In this document: piece after piece, positions 32,122-40,306 of the stretch
Layout: each line of letters starts with the position of its first letter
Numbering within the stretch: position 1 is the stretch's first letter
Origin: Micromonospora sp. MW-13
GTDB taxonomy: Bacteria; Actinomycetota; Actinomycetes; Mycobacteriales; Micromonosporaceae
Direction: 5' to 3'
DNA: 64,000 bases
NCBI RefSeq assembly: GCF_003434305.1
Contig: NZ_QKKX01000009.1
Location: 186,001-250,000 of the forward strand
Made by a program: the position numbers and the translations under genes
Notes under the pieces: generated by a model
What the model saw: only the letters and a program-made list of their open reading frames with translations
The model's database searches: none
What the model was told of the DNA's origin: nothing

Positions 32122-33354
32122 TCAGTCGACGAGGGCGGAGTAGACGAGCTGGCGCAGCTGCGACCGCAGCGGGTAGGTGCTCGACGGCAGGAGCTGGGTG
32201 AACAGCAGCGCGGTGACCTCCTCCACCGGGTCCACCCAGAACGCGGTGCTGGCCATCCCGCCCCAGTAGTACTCGCCGACGCTGCTCGGCACCCGGGCCG
32301 GAACCGGGTCCTGCACCACGGCGAAGCCGAGGCCGAACCCGATGCCCTCCAGCACCGTCTCGGCGAACCCGGACGGGGCGAACGAGGCCAGGTCCCGGCC
32401 GCCGGGCAGGTGGTTGCGGGTCATGAAGCGCACCGTCCGGGGCCCGAGCAGGCGTACGCCGTCCAGCTCGCCGCCGCGCAGCAGTAGCTGGGTGAACCGG
32501 TGGTAGTCGGCGGCCGTCGAGACCAGCCCACCGCCGCCGGACAGCCACGCCGGCTCGGTCAGCGCGGCCCGGCCGATCGAGTCGGCGCGGAACGCCTGGC
32601 CGGTCGCCGGGTTCGGGGCGTACAGGGCGGCCAGCCGCTTGGCGTCCGGCTCGTCGACCCACCAGCGGGTGTCGGTCATGCCGAGCGGGCGCAGGATCCG
32701 GTCGGCGAGGAAGTGGTCCAGCCGCCGGCCGGAGACCACCTCGACGAGCCGGCCGAGCACGTCGGTGGAGACCCCGTAGTTCCAGCTAGTGCCCGGCTGG
32801 AAGAGCAGCGGCAGCCGGGCCAGCGTCCGCGTGGCGGCGGTCAGGTCGGCCCCGGCGGGCGCGGTGAGGTCGAAGCCGGCGGCCCGGTACAGGCCGTCGA
32901 CCACGGAGACCTGGGCGAAGCCGTACGTCAGCCCGGCGGTGTGGGTGAGCAGGTGCCAGATCCGGATCGGCTCGGCCGCCGGCACCGTGTACGGCCTGGT
33001 CACCGGGCCCTTGTCGTAGACCCGGGCGTCGGCGAACTCCGGCAGCCAGCGGCTGACCGGGTCGGTCAGTTCGAACCGGCCCTCCTCCCACAGCATCATC
33101 GCCGCGACGGAGGTGATCGGCTTGGTCATCGAGTAGATGCGCCAGAGGGTGTCCGGCTCGACCGGGGCGCCCGCCTCCCGGTCGCGCAGGCCGTAGGTCG
33201 AGGAGTGGGCGATCTCGCCCCGGCGGGTCACGACGATCTGCCAACCGGCGAGTCGCCCGTCGTCGACGTACCTGCCGAAGTGTTCGTCGATCCGCGCCAG
33301 CCGGGCGGGATCGAAACCGAGGCGGTCGGGGTCGGTGCTGCGTGCCACGCTCAC
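32122..33354 (-). CDS. Serine hydrolase of the beta-lactamase/EstB-like family (class C fold)
   Basis: The 410-residue cytoplasmic-type protein has the SxxK nucleophile motif in WRIYSMTKPITSVAAMM and a second motif region around SWNYGVSTDVLGRLVE. The late region is GGMASTAFWVDPVEEV, which takes the place of the KTG loop. This fits EstB-like esterases and beta-lactamase-related enzymes rather than a resistance enzyme. No signal peptide is visible. The N-terminus (RLGFDPARLARIDEHFGRYV) is standard for the family. It is monocistronic, convergent with the FG-GAP gene and divergent from the pentapeptide gene. Confidence 0.9.
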   Translation of the reverse strand: MSVARSTDPDRLGFDPARLARIDEHFGRYVDDGRLAGWQIVVTRRGEIAHSSTYGLRDREAGAPVEPDTLWRIYSMTKPITSVAAMMLWEEGRFELTDPVSRWLPEFADARVYDKGPVTRPYTVPAAEPIRIWHLLTHTAGLTYGFAQVSVVDGLYRAAGFDLTAPAGADLTAATRTLARLPLLFQPGTSWNYGVSTDVLGRLVEVVSGRRLDHFLADRILRPLGMTDTRWWVDEPDAKRLAALYAPNPATGQAFRADSIGRAALTEPAWLSGGGGLVSTAADYHRFTQLLLRGGELDGVRLLGPRTVRFMTRNHLPGGRDLASFAPSGFAETVLEGIGFGLGFAVVQDPVPARVPSSVGEYYWGGMASTAFWVDPVEEVTALLFTQLLPSSTYPLRSQLRQLVYSALVD

Positions 33355-33419
33355 CCGCCGAACCTACTAGCCGGTACGGGGAGTGCGGAAGACGTCGGCT
33401 TGCCCACTAGGCTGACCAG

Positions 33420-34013
33420 GTGCTGGAGCCGACCGAGGACGCCACCTTCCGCCACGACGACTGGTACGGCGAGGAACTGGTCGACCGGCACTTCGTGCGT
33501 TGCGAGTTCTTCCACGTGGACCTGACCGAGGCGGTCAGCCGGGGCGCCGTCTTCACCGGGTGCACCTTCGGCAACGTGGCGTTCAACGCCTCCCGGCACA
33601 CCGACTCGGCCTTCACCCGCTGCGTGTTCAAACGGTGCAACCTCTTCGACGCCGAGTTCACCGGCTGCAAGCTGGTCGGCAGCAGCTTCGAGGAGTGCGA
33701 CCTGCGTCCGCTGCGGGTCGACGGCGGGGACTGGTCGTTCGTGGCCCTGCCGGGGGCCGACCTGCGCGGGGCGCGCCTGACCGACGTGCGGATGCGCGAG
33801 GTGGACCTGACCGGCGCCGACCTGACCGGAGCCACGGTCACCGGCGTCGACCTGTCCGGGGCCCAGCTGCACGGCTCCCGCCTGTCCCGCGCCGACCTGC
33901 GCGGCAGCGACCTGTCCGCGCTCGACCCGACCGTGGTGGAGCGGGCCGACGCGCTGATCGACGCCGAGCAGGCGCTGGTGCTGGCCCGGGCGCTCGGCTT
34001 CCAGCTCGGCTGA
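33420..34013 (+). CDS. Pentapeptide-repeat protein
   Basis: The 197-residue protein is made of A(D/N)Lxx-type pentapeptides forming a right-handed quadrilateral helix: CEFFHVDLTEAV, FTGCTFGNVAF, then ADLRGARLTDVRMREVDLTG, and ADLTGATVTGVDLSGAQL. Some pentapeptide proteins mimic DNA and protect gyrase (Qnr, MfpA), but no sequence evidence links this one to gyrase. A short C-terminal helix (EQALVLARALGF) may mediate dimerisation. GTG 33420 is the start. It is divergent from the serine hydrolase, with a 65-bp gap. Confidence 0.85.
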   Translation: MLEPTEDATFRHDDWYGEELVDRHFVRCEFFHVDLTEAVSRGAVFTGCTFGNVAFNASRHTDSAFTRCVFKRCNLFDAEFTGCKLVGSSFEECDLRPLRVDGGDWSFVALPGADLRGARLTDVRMREVDLTGADLTGATVTGVDLSGAQLHGSRLSRADLRGSDLSALDPTVVERADALIDAEQALVLARALGFQLG

Positions 34014-34169
34014 CCCCGGTCGGTCCTGAGGCGGTCCCGGCCCCACCCAGCCCGGCAGCCGGCCCGCCCGGCCGGGGTCCCGGGGGACAGTTTGTCCGTC
34101 GCGCCGCCGCGCAGCGGTCGTACGTTTCCTGCTGTCCCGGTCCGTCCATCCTCTGTGGAGGCTTCACCG

Positions 34170-34499
34170 ATGAGCAGCACCGCCACCCGTACCGTCCGTC
34201 CCGCGATCCCCCTCGGCGCCGAGGAGTCGGGGGAGACGCTCCGGGAGATCCCGCTGCCGCCGTACGTCACGGGGGAAGATGCCCAGTTCGCGGTGCGGGC
34301 GGTGGTGGTGCACGCGCCCCGGCGCTGGTCGGGCGGGACGGTCTGCCGCAACGACGCGAGCCCGCACCCGTGCCGGCTGCACCGCTGGGGCCGGCGGGTG
34401 CTCACACTGCGCGGCCTGCGGTCCGCCGAGATCGACGCGCTGATCGAGCGGGGCGACCCCACCGTGACGGTCCGGCCGCCCGACCGTCCCGGTGCCTGA
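34170..34499 (+). CDS. Small hypothetical protein
   Basis: The 109-residue product has no recognised family. It is basic in its second half (HAPRRWSGGTVCRNDASPHPCRLHRWGRRVL) and contains two Cys among several His and Arg, which could bind a metal. The last 30 residues form an alpha-helix and a strand (RSAEIDALIERGDPTVTV). ATG 34170 is well supported: GTGGAGG at 34155-34161 is eight bases upstream. Two back-to-back strong hairpins follow the stop. Confidence 0.65.
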   Translation: MSSTATRTVRPAIPLGAEESGETLREIPLPPYVTGEDAQFAVRAVVVHAPRRWSGGTVCRNDASPHPCRLHRWGRRVLTLRGLRSAEIDALIERGDPTVTVRPPDRPGA

Positions 34500-34572
34500 G
34501 GGCGTGGCGGCAGGTTCGCCGCCACGCCCCCGTGGCCCGGGCCCCTTCCTCCGCACCCGGAAGGGGCCCGGG
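34500..34572. terminator. Two tandem strong hairpins
   Basis: The first has a perfect 12-bp stem (34500-34511 / 34518-34529), starting at the last gene's stop codon. The second has a perfect 14-bp stem (34536-34549 / 34559-34572). The second ends five bases before the stop of the convergent small gene. Confidence 0.8.
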
Positions 34573-34576
34573 CGGG

Positions 34577-34768
34577 TCAACAGGTGATCGGCTTCACCCG
34601 GGAGCACTCCCGGCCCTCCGGGGTCCGCGGCGGGTCGGGTGCGGCGGGCGGCGCCAGCCGCGCCGCCCCCGCGGGGGCGGGTGCCTCGGCGGTGGGGGCG
34701 CCGGCCCTGGCCGCGCCGGCGACCAGCGCCGCCAGCGCGAGTGCCCGGGGGAGGAGGCGACGACGCAT
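34577..34768 (-). CDS. Small secreted peptide with two cysteines
   Basis: The 63-residue product begins MRRRLLPRALALAALVAGAARA, a textbook Sec signal peptide. The mature part of about 40 residues is Ala/Pro-rich and ends with ECSRVKPITC, so one disulfide is possible. The function is unknown. ATG 34768 is the only start that keeps the signal peptide. A strong hairpin lies next to its stop. It might be a false gene, but the signal peptide and terminator make it credible. Confidence 0.5.
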   Translation of the reverse strand: MRRRLLPRALALAALVAGAARAGAPTAEAPAPAGAARLAPPAAPDPPRTPEGRECSRVKPITC

Positions 34769-34840
34769 GCGCTGATGCTGCCATGCAGGTTTCTGTCGGG
34801 AAACCCCATCGGGCGAAGGTTGTTGCCGAATCGGGGGAGG

Positions 34841-35008
34841 TCAGGGGTTCGCCGGCCGGACATCTCCGGGCGTGGAACCGGTCGTTTTCTCCGGCTCGGC
34901 CCGGTGGCGCGGGTCGCGGCGCACGGTCAGCGCCACGCCGGAGAAGACCAGCAGCAGGGTGCCGATGAACTCGTGCCGCGTACCGCCTAGCGTCGTCGAT
35001 GGGTCAGC
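34841..35008 (-). pseudogene. C-terminal remnant of a membrane protein
   Basis: On the minus strand 55 codons read as the end of a membrane protein: GGTRHEFIGTLLLVFSGVALTV, then a basic RRDPRHR tail, ending VRPANP and a stop. A stop codon at 35009-35011 bounds it upstream and no start codon precedes the hydrophobic segment. It is therefore a decayed fragment. The parent family is not recognised. Confidence 0.35.
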
Positions 35009-35238
35009 CTAGGCGACATCTGGGCAGCTCGGAGGCGGTTTGGATGCGCCGGTCGGTCGATGTCGTTCTATTTGACGGATGCCCCGTCAGGAGGCACCGT
35101 AGGCAGAGAGGGGCGGGTGACCTGCCCCGTTTCGTGCGGCGACGGGCCTTTCGTCGCCCAGCTCCCCCGCGTGCTCGTCCGCGGGCTGAGTCCGGTCTGT
35201 GCCGACCGCGATCCGAAAGCACCCACGAGGAGTTGACC
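35009..35238. other. Non-coding stretch upstream of the HesB-like gene
   Basis: Nothing protein-like is seen in any frame. TTTGACGGATGCCCCGTCAGG (35069-35089) contains an imperfect GACGG/CCGTC inverted repeat and, with nearby T-rich bases, may form part of the promoter of the HesB-like gene. ACGAGGAG precedes its ATG. Confidence 0.35.
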
Positions 35239-35520
35239 ATGCTGACCATGACCGACAACGCCGTGCTCGTGATCCGCGACCTCACCGTGCAGGAGGACGT
35301 CGCCCAGGACGGCGGCCTGCGCATCGCCGCAGACGCCGACGCCGGCTCGCTCACCATCGAGCTGGTGCCCGAGCCGGCGCAGGGCGACCAGGTGGTGGAC
35401 AACCAGGGGGCCCGGATCTTCCTCGACTCCGACGCCGCCGAGCTGCTCAGCGACACCTCGGTCGACGCCAGCGTCGACGACGAGGGGATCGTCCAGTTCG
35501 GCTTCACCGACAAGGGGTAG
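35239..35520 (+). CDS. HesB/IscA-like domain protein without cysteines
   Basis: The 93-residue protein has the fold pattern of A-type iron-sulfur carriers: a helical start, GGLRIAADADAGSLTIELVPEP, VVDNQGARIFLDSDAAELL, and a final IVQFGF strand. A-type carriers use three cysteines, one central and two in a C-terminal CGCG. Here there is no cysteine at all, so it cannot hold a cluster in the normal way. Cysteine-free HesB-like proteins are annotated in actinobacteria as adhesin-like or Fe-S family proteins. ATG 35239 has ACGAGGAG upstream. A tandem duplication spans its stop codon. Confidence 0.7.
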   Translation: MLTMTDNAVLVIRDLTVQEDVAQDGGLRIAADADAGSLTIELVPEPAQGDQVVDNQGARIFLDSDAAELLSDTSVDASVDDEGIVQFGFTDKG

Positions 35521-35556
35521 CCGGTCGGCTTTCACCGACAGGGGGTAGCCGGTCGG
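35502..35556. repeat. 27/28-bp tandem duplication across a stop codon
   Basis: Unit 1 (35502-35528) covers the last codons and TAG of the HesB-like gene. Unit 2 (35529-35556) repeats it with one inserted T and one A-to-G change. The duplication restores a second TAG in a different frame. Confidence 0.7.
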
Positions 35557-35586
35557 CGTTCGCCGTGGAGGAGTGGCTGCGGCGGC

Positions 35587-36735
35587 TCAGCCGGCCCGTC
35601 CGGCCTCGCCGTTCCGGCGCGGTCGGGCGGGGCGGCCCCGCTCCGGCCCGCCGCGCCACCCGCCGCCCGACCACGCGCGGTCCTCCCCGCCGGGTCGCGC
35701 CCCGGGTCGCCAGTCGTCCGCCGGCCGCGCCCCGTCGGAGCGGCCCAGGTCGAACAGCACCCGCGCGAGGTGGTGCGAGGTGCTCCAGGCCGCCCAGTTC
35801 GTCGTGGACCCGGCCCCGGCCATGCCCCGGGACCGGCGCAGGATCTCGTGGTCGCCCCAGGAGAAGGTCGCCCCGTCCGCCGGCCAGTGCTGCGCCGACA
35901 CCAGCGTCCGGCACAGGTCCGCCACCCGCTCGTCGCCCCGGCCGCCCCGGCGCGACCAGCGGTACACCCACCACGCGCCGTCGGTCGTGTAGCGGACGGT
36001 GGGCAGCCGGTCCCCGGCGGCGTCCGCCCCGGGCACCGCGCAGTCGACCCCGTAGTCGCCGTACCCGACGCCGAGGTCGGCCAGCCGCCGCCAGAGCAGC
36101 CAGTCCCAGCGGTCCAGGCGGACCGGCTCGTCGGTGGGGAGCCGGGACAGCGTCGGCGGCACCCCGCCGGCCACCACGGTCACCGTCTGCCAGGCGTGCC
36201 GCCGCGCCCAGTCCACCAGCCGGCGGACCCGCGGCTCCGTCGACCGGACGTCGGCCGGACAGCAGACGTCCCCGGCGTCGACGAGGAGTTCGCACTGCTC
36301 CGGGACCAGCCGGGCGAGCCGCCAGATCCGCTCCACCGCGGCCGTCGTCGCGTCCGGGCCCGACCGGTCGAGGCCGGCCCGCAGCCGCACCACCAGCCGC
36401 CCGGCGTACGCGCGGGCAGCCACGCCGTGCGCCGCCAGTCGCGCGTCGCTCTCCGCGAGCCCGGCCACCGGCACCAGCGGTACGCCCCACCGGACCAGCT
36501 CGCCGCCCACCCCGTCGGGCAGCGCGGACACGTCGACCGCTGGCAGCAGCCCCGGCGGCAGCCGGGTGAGGCTGTCCGGAAGGGAATGGTCCATCGTGGA
36601 CACGTCGAGCACCGGGGCGAGCAGGGCGGCCGTGGCACCGTCGAGGTGTCGGAGCGCCTCCAGCGTGCCCCGTCGACCGGTGAGGACGGGGCGGTAGACC
36701 GGCTTCGCCGCCCGGCCCCGGTGGGCGGGCACCAT
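35587..36735 (-). CDS. Phage T4 beta-protein-like family protein
   Basis: The 382-residue protein matches the bacterial beta family named after the T4 beta protein (Beta_protein family). The N-terminus YRPVLTGRRGTLEALRHL is followed by LLAPVLDV, mid-region ELLVDAGDVCC, WQTVTVVAGGVPPTL, and a C-terminal W/H-rich zone ILRRSRGMAG. The layout suggests a TIM-barrel-like fold. These proteins occur with phage and defence genes, but their activity is not known. The C-terminal 40 residues are Arg/Gly-rich and disordered. GTG or ATG near 36735 begins the family core. The gene is divergent from the sulfotransferase. Confidence 0.75.
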   Translation of the reverse strand: MVPAHRGRAAKPVYRPVLTGRRGTLEALRHLDGATAALLAPVLDVSTMDHSLPDSLTRLPPGLLPAVDVSALPDGVGGELVRWGVPLVPVAGLAESDARLAAHGVAARAYAGRLVVRLRAGLDRSGPDATTAAVERIWRLARLVPEQCELLVDAGDVCCPADVRSTEPRVRRLVDWARRHAWQTVTVVAGGVPPTLSRLPTDEPVRLDRWDWLLWRRLADLGVGYGDYGVDCAVPGADAAGDRLPTVRYTTDGAWWVYRWSRRGGRGDERVADLCRTLVSAQHWPADGATFSWGDHEILRRSRGMAGAGSTTNWAAWSTSHHLARVLFDLGRSDGARPADDWRPGARPGGEDRAWSGGGWRGGPERGRPARPRRNGEAGRAG

Positions 36736-36821
36736 AGTTCAATGTAGCGACACATCGGCGCCCGTCACAGGGTCTCCGGCAAATGCCGGCGCGCGGACGC
36801 GCCGATCGCTACCATCCTCGG

Positions 36822-37715
36822 ATGCCCGGCACCCCCATCCGCTACCGCTCGCCGGACGAGGACAGCGCCCGGTGGCGCGGTTTCCCCTTTCGCGACGGCG
36901 ACATCGTCATCAGCACCCGGTCCAAGAGCGGCACCACCTGGATGCAGATGATCTGTGCCCTGCTGGTGTTCGGCACGCCCGACCTGCCGGCGCCGCTGCC
37001 GGAGCTGTCGCCCTGGCTGGACTGGCTGGTGGAGCCCCGCGACGAGGTGTACGCCCGGCTCGCCGCCCAGCCGCACCGCCGGTTCGTCAAGACCCACACC
37101 CCGCTCGACGGGATCCCGCTGGACGACCGGGCGCACTACGTCGTGGTGGCCCGGCACCCGCTGGACATGGCGGTCTCCCTCTGGCACCAGAGCGGCAACC
37201 TCGACCGGGAGCGGCTGGCCGAGCTGACCGGGCAACCGGCGCCGCAGGGCCCACCCGCCCCGCGTACCCCGCTGGTGGAGGCGCTGGGGCGCTGGGTGGA
37301 CCGGGAGGTCGACCCGCGCGAGGAGATGGACTCCCTCCAGGGGGTGCTGTGGCACCTCGGCGACGCCTGGGCCCGCCGGCACCGGCCCAACGTGACCCTG
37401 GTGCACTACGACGACCTGATGGCCGACCTGGACGGGCAGATGCGTGCGCTGGCCGGCCGGTTCGGCATCGAGGTGCCCGCGCCGCGCTGGCCGGAACTGG
37501 TCGAGGCCGCCACCTTCGACCGGATGCGCCAGCGGGCCGACCGACTCGTCCCCGACCCGGCGGGCGTGTTGCGGGACCGGTCGGCCTTCTTCCGGCGCGG
37601 CCGTTCCGGGCAGGGCCGGGAGCTGCTGGACGCGGCGACGCTGGCCCGGTACCAGGCCCGGACCGCCGCCCTTGCCCCGCCGGACCTGCTCGCCTGGCTG
37701 CACCGCGACGGCTGA
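36822..37715 (+). CDS. Sulfotransferase (PAPS-dependent)
   Basis: The 297-residue enzyme transfers sulfate from PAPS to a hydroxyl or amine. The 5'-phosphosulfate-binding loop STRSKSGTTWMQ lies near residue 30, and the 3'-phosphate-binding segment VVVARHPLDMAVSLWH near 108, with a catalytic His in KTHTPLDG. This resembles cytosolic small-molecule sulfotransferases, so the acceptor could be a secondary metabolite or lipid. ATG 36822 is chosen over an ATG 13 codons up, whose extra residues are non-conserved. The neighbours give no pathway link. Confidence 0.9.
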   Translation: MPGTPIRYRSPDEDSARWRGFPFRDGDIVISTRSKSGTTWMQMICALLVFGTPDLPAPLPELSPWLDWLVEPRDEVYARLAAQPHRRFVKTHTPLDGIPLDDRAHYVVVARHPLDMAVSLWHQSGNLDRERLAELTGQPAPQGPPAPRTPLVEALGRWVDREVDPREEMDSLQGVLWHLGDAWARRHRPNVTLVHYDDLMADLDGQMRALAGRFGIEVPAPRWPELVEAATFDRMRQRADRLVPDPAGVLRDRSAFFRRGRSGQGRELLDAATLARYQARTAALAPPDLLAWLHRDG

Positions 37716-38002
37716 CCCGTCCCGGTGGCGGCGCCCGGGGACCGGTCGGGTGTCGCGGAGTCCGGACACGGGCGCACGGCGCCGCCGCGACCCGGGGATC
37801 GTAACGTCGCCGCGCTCCGGCCGTCTCCCACCACCGCAGCCGTACGGCGGTACGTCGGCGGGGACCTGGCTCGACCGGCCCGGTTGCGCCGGCCGATGCT
37901 CTCGATGCCCGGTGCGGGCGGGTCCAAACCTCGGATCAGTGGGGATTTCCACCATCTGCCGTTCCCGGCGTGACGGGGGCCGTCACCGGGTATGTGGCCG
38001 GC
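37716..38002. other. Intergenic region without a supported gene
   Basis: The stretch is GC-rich with stops in every frame. The most AT-rich part (about 37925-37960) precedes the cupin gene and probably holds its promoter. No hairpin of note was found. Confidence 0.4.
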
Positions 38003-38395
38003 ATGGAGCATTTCACTATCGCGACCGTCGCCGAGAAGAGCCCGGACTTCCGGCGGGTGCTGTGGACCGGCGAGCACACCCAGTTGGTGATCATGACCAT
38101 TCCGCCGGGTGGCGAGATCGGCGAGGAGGTCCACGAGGGCACCGACCAGATCCTGACCTTCGTCAGCGGCACCGGCGAGGCCCGGGTCGCCGGCGAGAAG
38201 AAGGAGGTCGCCCAGGGCGACCTGGTGGTCGTGCCGGCCGGGACGCAGCACAACTTCGTCAACACCGGCCCCAATCCGCTGGTCCTCTACACCGTCTACG
38301 GCCCCCCTGAGCACGCCGACCAGGCCGTGCACCGGACCAAGGAGGAGGCCGACGCGGCGGAGGCGGCCGGCGAGGACGAGCCACCGACCTCCTGA
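38003..38395 (+). CDS. Cupin-domain protein
   Basis: The 130-residue protein has a single cupin barrel. Motif 1 includes VHEGTDQILTFVSGTGEARV, and motif 2 is GDLVVVPAGTQHNFVNTG. The metal ligands expected are two His, one Glu or Gln and one late His; His, Asp/Gln and the late His (TQH) are visible. Such proteins act as small dioxygenases, isomerases or sensors. The C-terminus is Glu/Ala-rich and probably disordered. ATG 38003 is the start of the family core. A single gene, 73 bp before the GH15 gene. Confidence 0.85.
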   Translation: MEHFTIATVAEKSPDFRRVLWTGEHTQLVIMTIPPGGEIGEEVHEGTDQILTFVSGTGEARVAGEKKEVAQGDLVVVPAGTQHNFVNTGPNPLVLYTVYGPPEHADQAVHRTKEEADAAEAAGEDEPPTS

Positions 38396-38468
38396 CCGGC
38401 CCGGCCGGCGCGGGGCTGCGCGGCGCCCCCGCCGGCCTGATCCGGGCGGGCACGGGTACCCGGGGCGG

Positions 38469-40253
38469 GTGGACCAGCCGCCGATCTCCGACTACGGGTT
38501 CCTCTCCGACTGCCGCTCCGGCGCGCTGGTCAGCCGGGACGGCTCGGTGGACTGGTGGTGCCCGGACCGGTTCGACGGCGCCTCGGTCTTCGCCCGGCTG
38601 CTGGACCCGCGGGGCGGGTACTGGCGGCTTGCGCCGCTCGCGCCGGCCCGGGTGGAGCGGGCGTACCGGCCGGACACGCTGGTGCTGCGCACGGTCCACC
38701 ACACGCCCTCCGGCAGCGTCGCGGTCACCGACGCCCTCTCCGCCGAGCTCGGCGTGCGCGGCCACGAGATGGGGATGAACTCCCCGGCCGTGCTGCTGCG
38801 GGTGGTCGAGGGGCTCACCGGCCGGGTCCGGATGGGCCTGGAGTTCGTTCCGCGCCCCGAGTACGGCCTGCTCACCCCGTACCTGCACGAGCAGGACGAC
38901 GGCGGCGTGCTGGCCACCGCCGGGCCGGTCGCACTGGCGCTGCGCGGCACCGGACCGGCCCTGCGCGCCGACCGGGACCGGGTCCGGCAGGAGTTCGAGG
39001 TCGCCGCCGGCCAGCGCGTCGGCTTCGACCTGGCGTACGCGCCGGTCTACCGGGGCCGGCCGGCCCGGCTGGACCCGGTCGCCGCGCTCGCCGAGACGGT
39101 GCTGGCCTGGGAGGGGTTCCGGGCCACGCACCGCTACGACGGCGGGTACGCCCCGCAGGTGCGGCACGGCGCGACCGTGCTCACCGGCCTGACGTACGCC
39201 CGCAGCGGCGCGGTCGCCGCGGCCCTGACCACGTCGTTGCCGGAGCGGATCGGCGGCGACCGCAACTACGACTACCGCTTCTCCTGGCTGCGCGACTTCT
39301 CGATGACCATGCGCGCCCTCTGGGTGGCCGCCTGCCCGACCGAGGCGTCCCGGCTCTTCGACTGGGCGGCCCGCTCGATCGGCCGGGTCGGCGACGCGCC
39401 GGTGCCCGTGCTGTTCGGGCTGGAGGGGGAGCGGGACCTCACCGAGCACGACTGCGCCCACCTGCGCGGGTACGCCGGCAGCCGGCCGGTCCGGATCGGC
39501 AACGACGCCTGGCGGCAGCGCCAGCTCGACGTGCCGGGCGAGGTCATCTCGGCGGTCTGGCGGCTGCACGACCAGCTCGGCGAGACGTTCACGGAAGAGC
39601 TGCGGGAGATGGTGGTGGGGCTCGCCGAGCAGGTCGCCGCGACCTGGCGGCTGCCCGACCGGGGGATGTGGGAGACCCGGGACACCGACCGGCACTACCT
39701 GTCGTCCAAGGTGCTCTGCTGGGCGGCGCTGGACCAGGCGGTCATGCTGGCCCCGCAGCTCGGCGACGGGGCCGATCCCCGCCGCTGGGCGGCGATCCGG
39801 GACGAGATCCGCGCGACCGTGCTGCGCGAGGGCTGGAACGACCGGGTCGGCGCGTACACCGGGGCCTTCGGCTCGACGGAGCTGGACGCCTCGGCCCTCT
39901 TCCTGCCGGTGGTGCACTTCCTGGAGGCGTCCGACCCGCGGATGCGCGCCACCATCGCCACGGTCGAACGCGAGCTGGGCACCGACGACGGGCTGGTGCG
40001 GCGCTGGAACAGCGACCCGGCCGGCTTCCTGCTCTGCTCGTTCTGGCTGGTGGAGTGCCTGGTGATGGCCGGCGAGCAGGAGCGGGCCCGGCGGCTGTTC
40101 GAGCGGGTCCTCGGGCACGCCAACGACGTGGGGCTGTTCGCCGAGCAGATCGACCCGCGCACGGGGGCCCAGCAGGGCAACTTCCCGCAGGCGCTGTCGC
40201 ACATCGGGCTGATCAACGCCGCCTGGCGGCTCACCGACCCTGCGACGGCCTGA
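38469..40253 (+). CDS. Glycoside hydrolase family 15 (glucoamylase/trehalase-like)
   Basis: The 594-residue cytoplasmic enzyme has the two-domain layout of actinobacterial GH15 trehalases and glucodextranases. The N-terminal beta domain begins ISDYGFLSDCRSGALVSRDGSVDWWC, and the catalytic (alpha/alpha)6 barrel includes YDYRFSWLRDFSMTMRAL. The late EQIDPRTGAQQGNFPQALSH contributes the general base Glu. GEVISAVWRLHDQ is another conserved loop. The likely substrate is trehalose or another alpha-glucan; the sequence alone does not decide. GTG 38469 is followed by the family N-terminus. It is convergent with threonine synthase. Confidence 0.9.
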   Translation: MDQPPISDYGFLSDCRSGALVSRDGSVDWWCPDRFDGASVFARLLDPRGGYWRLAPLAPARVERAYRPDTLVLRTVHHTPSGSVAVTDALSAELGVRGHEMGMNSPAVLLRVVEGLTGRVRMGLEFVPRPEYGLLTPYLHEQDDGGVLATAGPVALALRGTGPALRADRDRVRQEFEVAAGQRVGFDLAYAPVYRGRPARLDPVAALAETVLAWEGFRATHRYDGGYAPQVRHGATVLTGLTYARSGAVAAALTTSLPERIGGDRNYDYRFSWLRDFSMTMRALWVAACPTEASRLFDWAARSIGRVGDAPVPVLFGLEGERDLTEHDCAHLRGYAGSRPVRIGNDAWRQRQLDVPGEVISAVWRLHDQLGETFTEELREMVVGLAEQVAATWRLPDRGMWETRDTDRHYLSSKVLCWAALDQAVMLAPQLGDGADPRRWAAIRDEIRATVLREGWNDRVGAYTGAFGSTELDASALFLPVVHFLEASDPRMRATIATVERELGTDDGLVRRWNSDPAGFLLCSFWLVECLVMAGEQERARRLFERVLGHANDVGLFAEQIDPRTGAQQGNFPQALSHIGLINAAWRLTDPATA

Positions 40254-40265
40254 GCCCCCGGCGCC

Positions 40266-40290
40266 GGACCGGGCCGGCACGGGCCGGTCC
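40266..40290. terminator. Hairpin between convergent GH15 and threonine synthase genes
   Basis: GGACCGG (40266-40272) pairs with CCGGTCC (40284-40290) across an 11-nt loop, 13 bp after the GH15 stop and 17 bp from the convergent stop at 40307. Confidence 0.5.
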
Positions 40291-40306
40291 GTCGTCCTGG
40301 GGTCGG

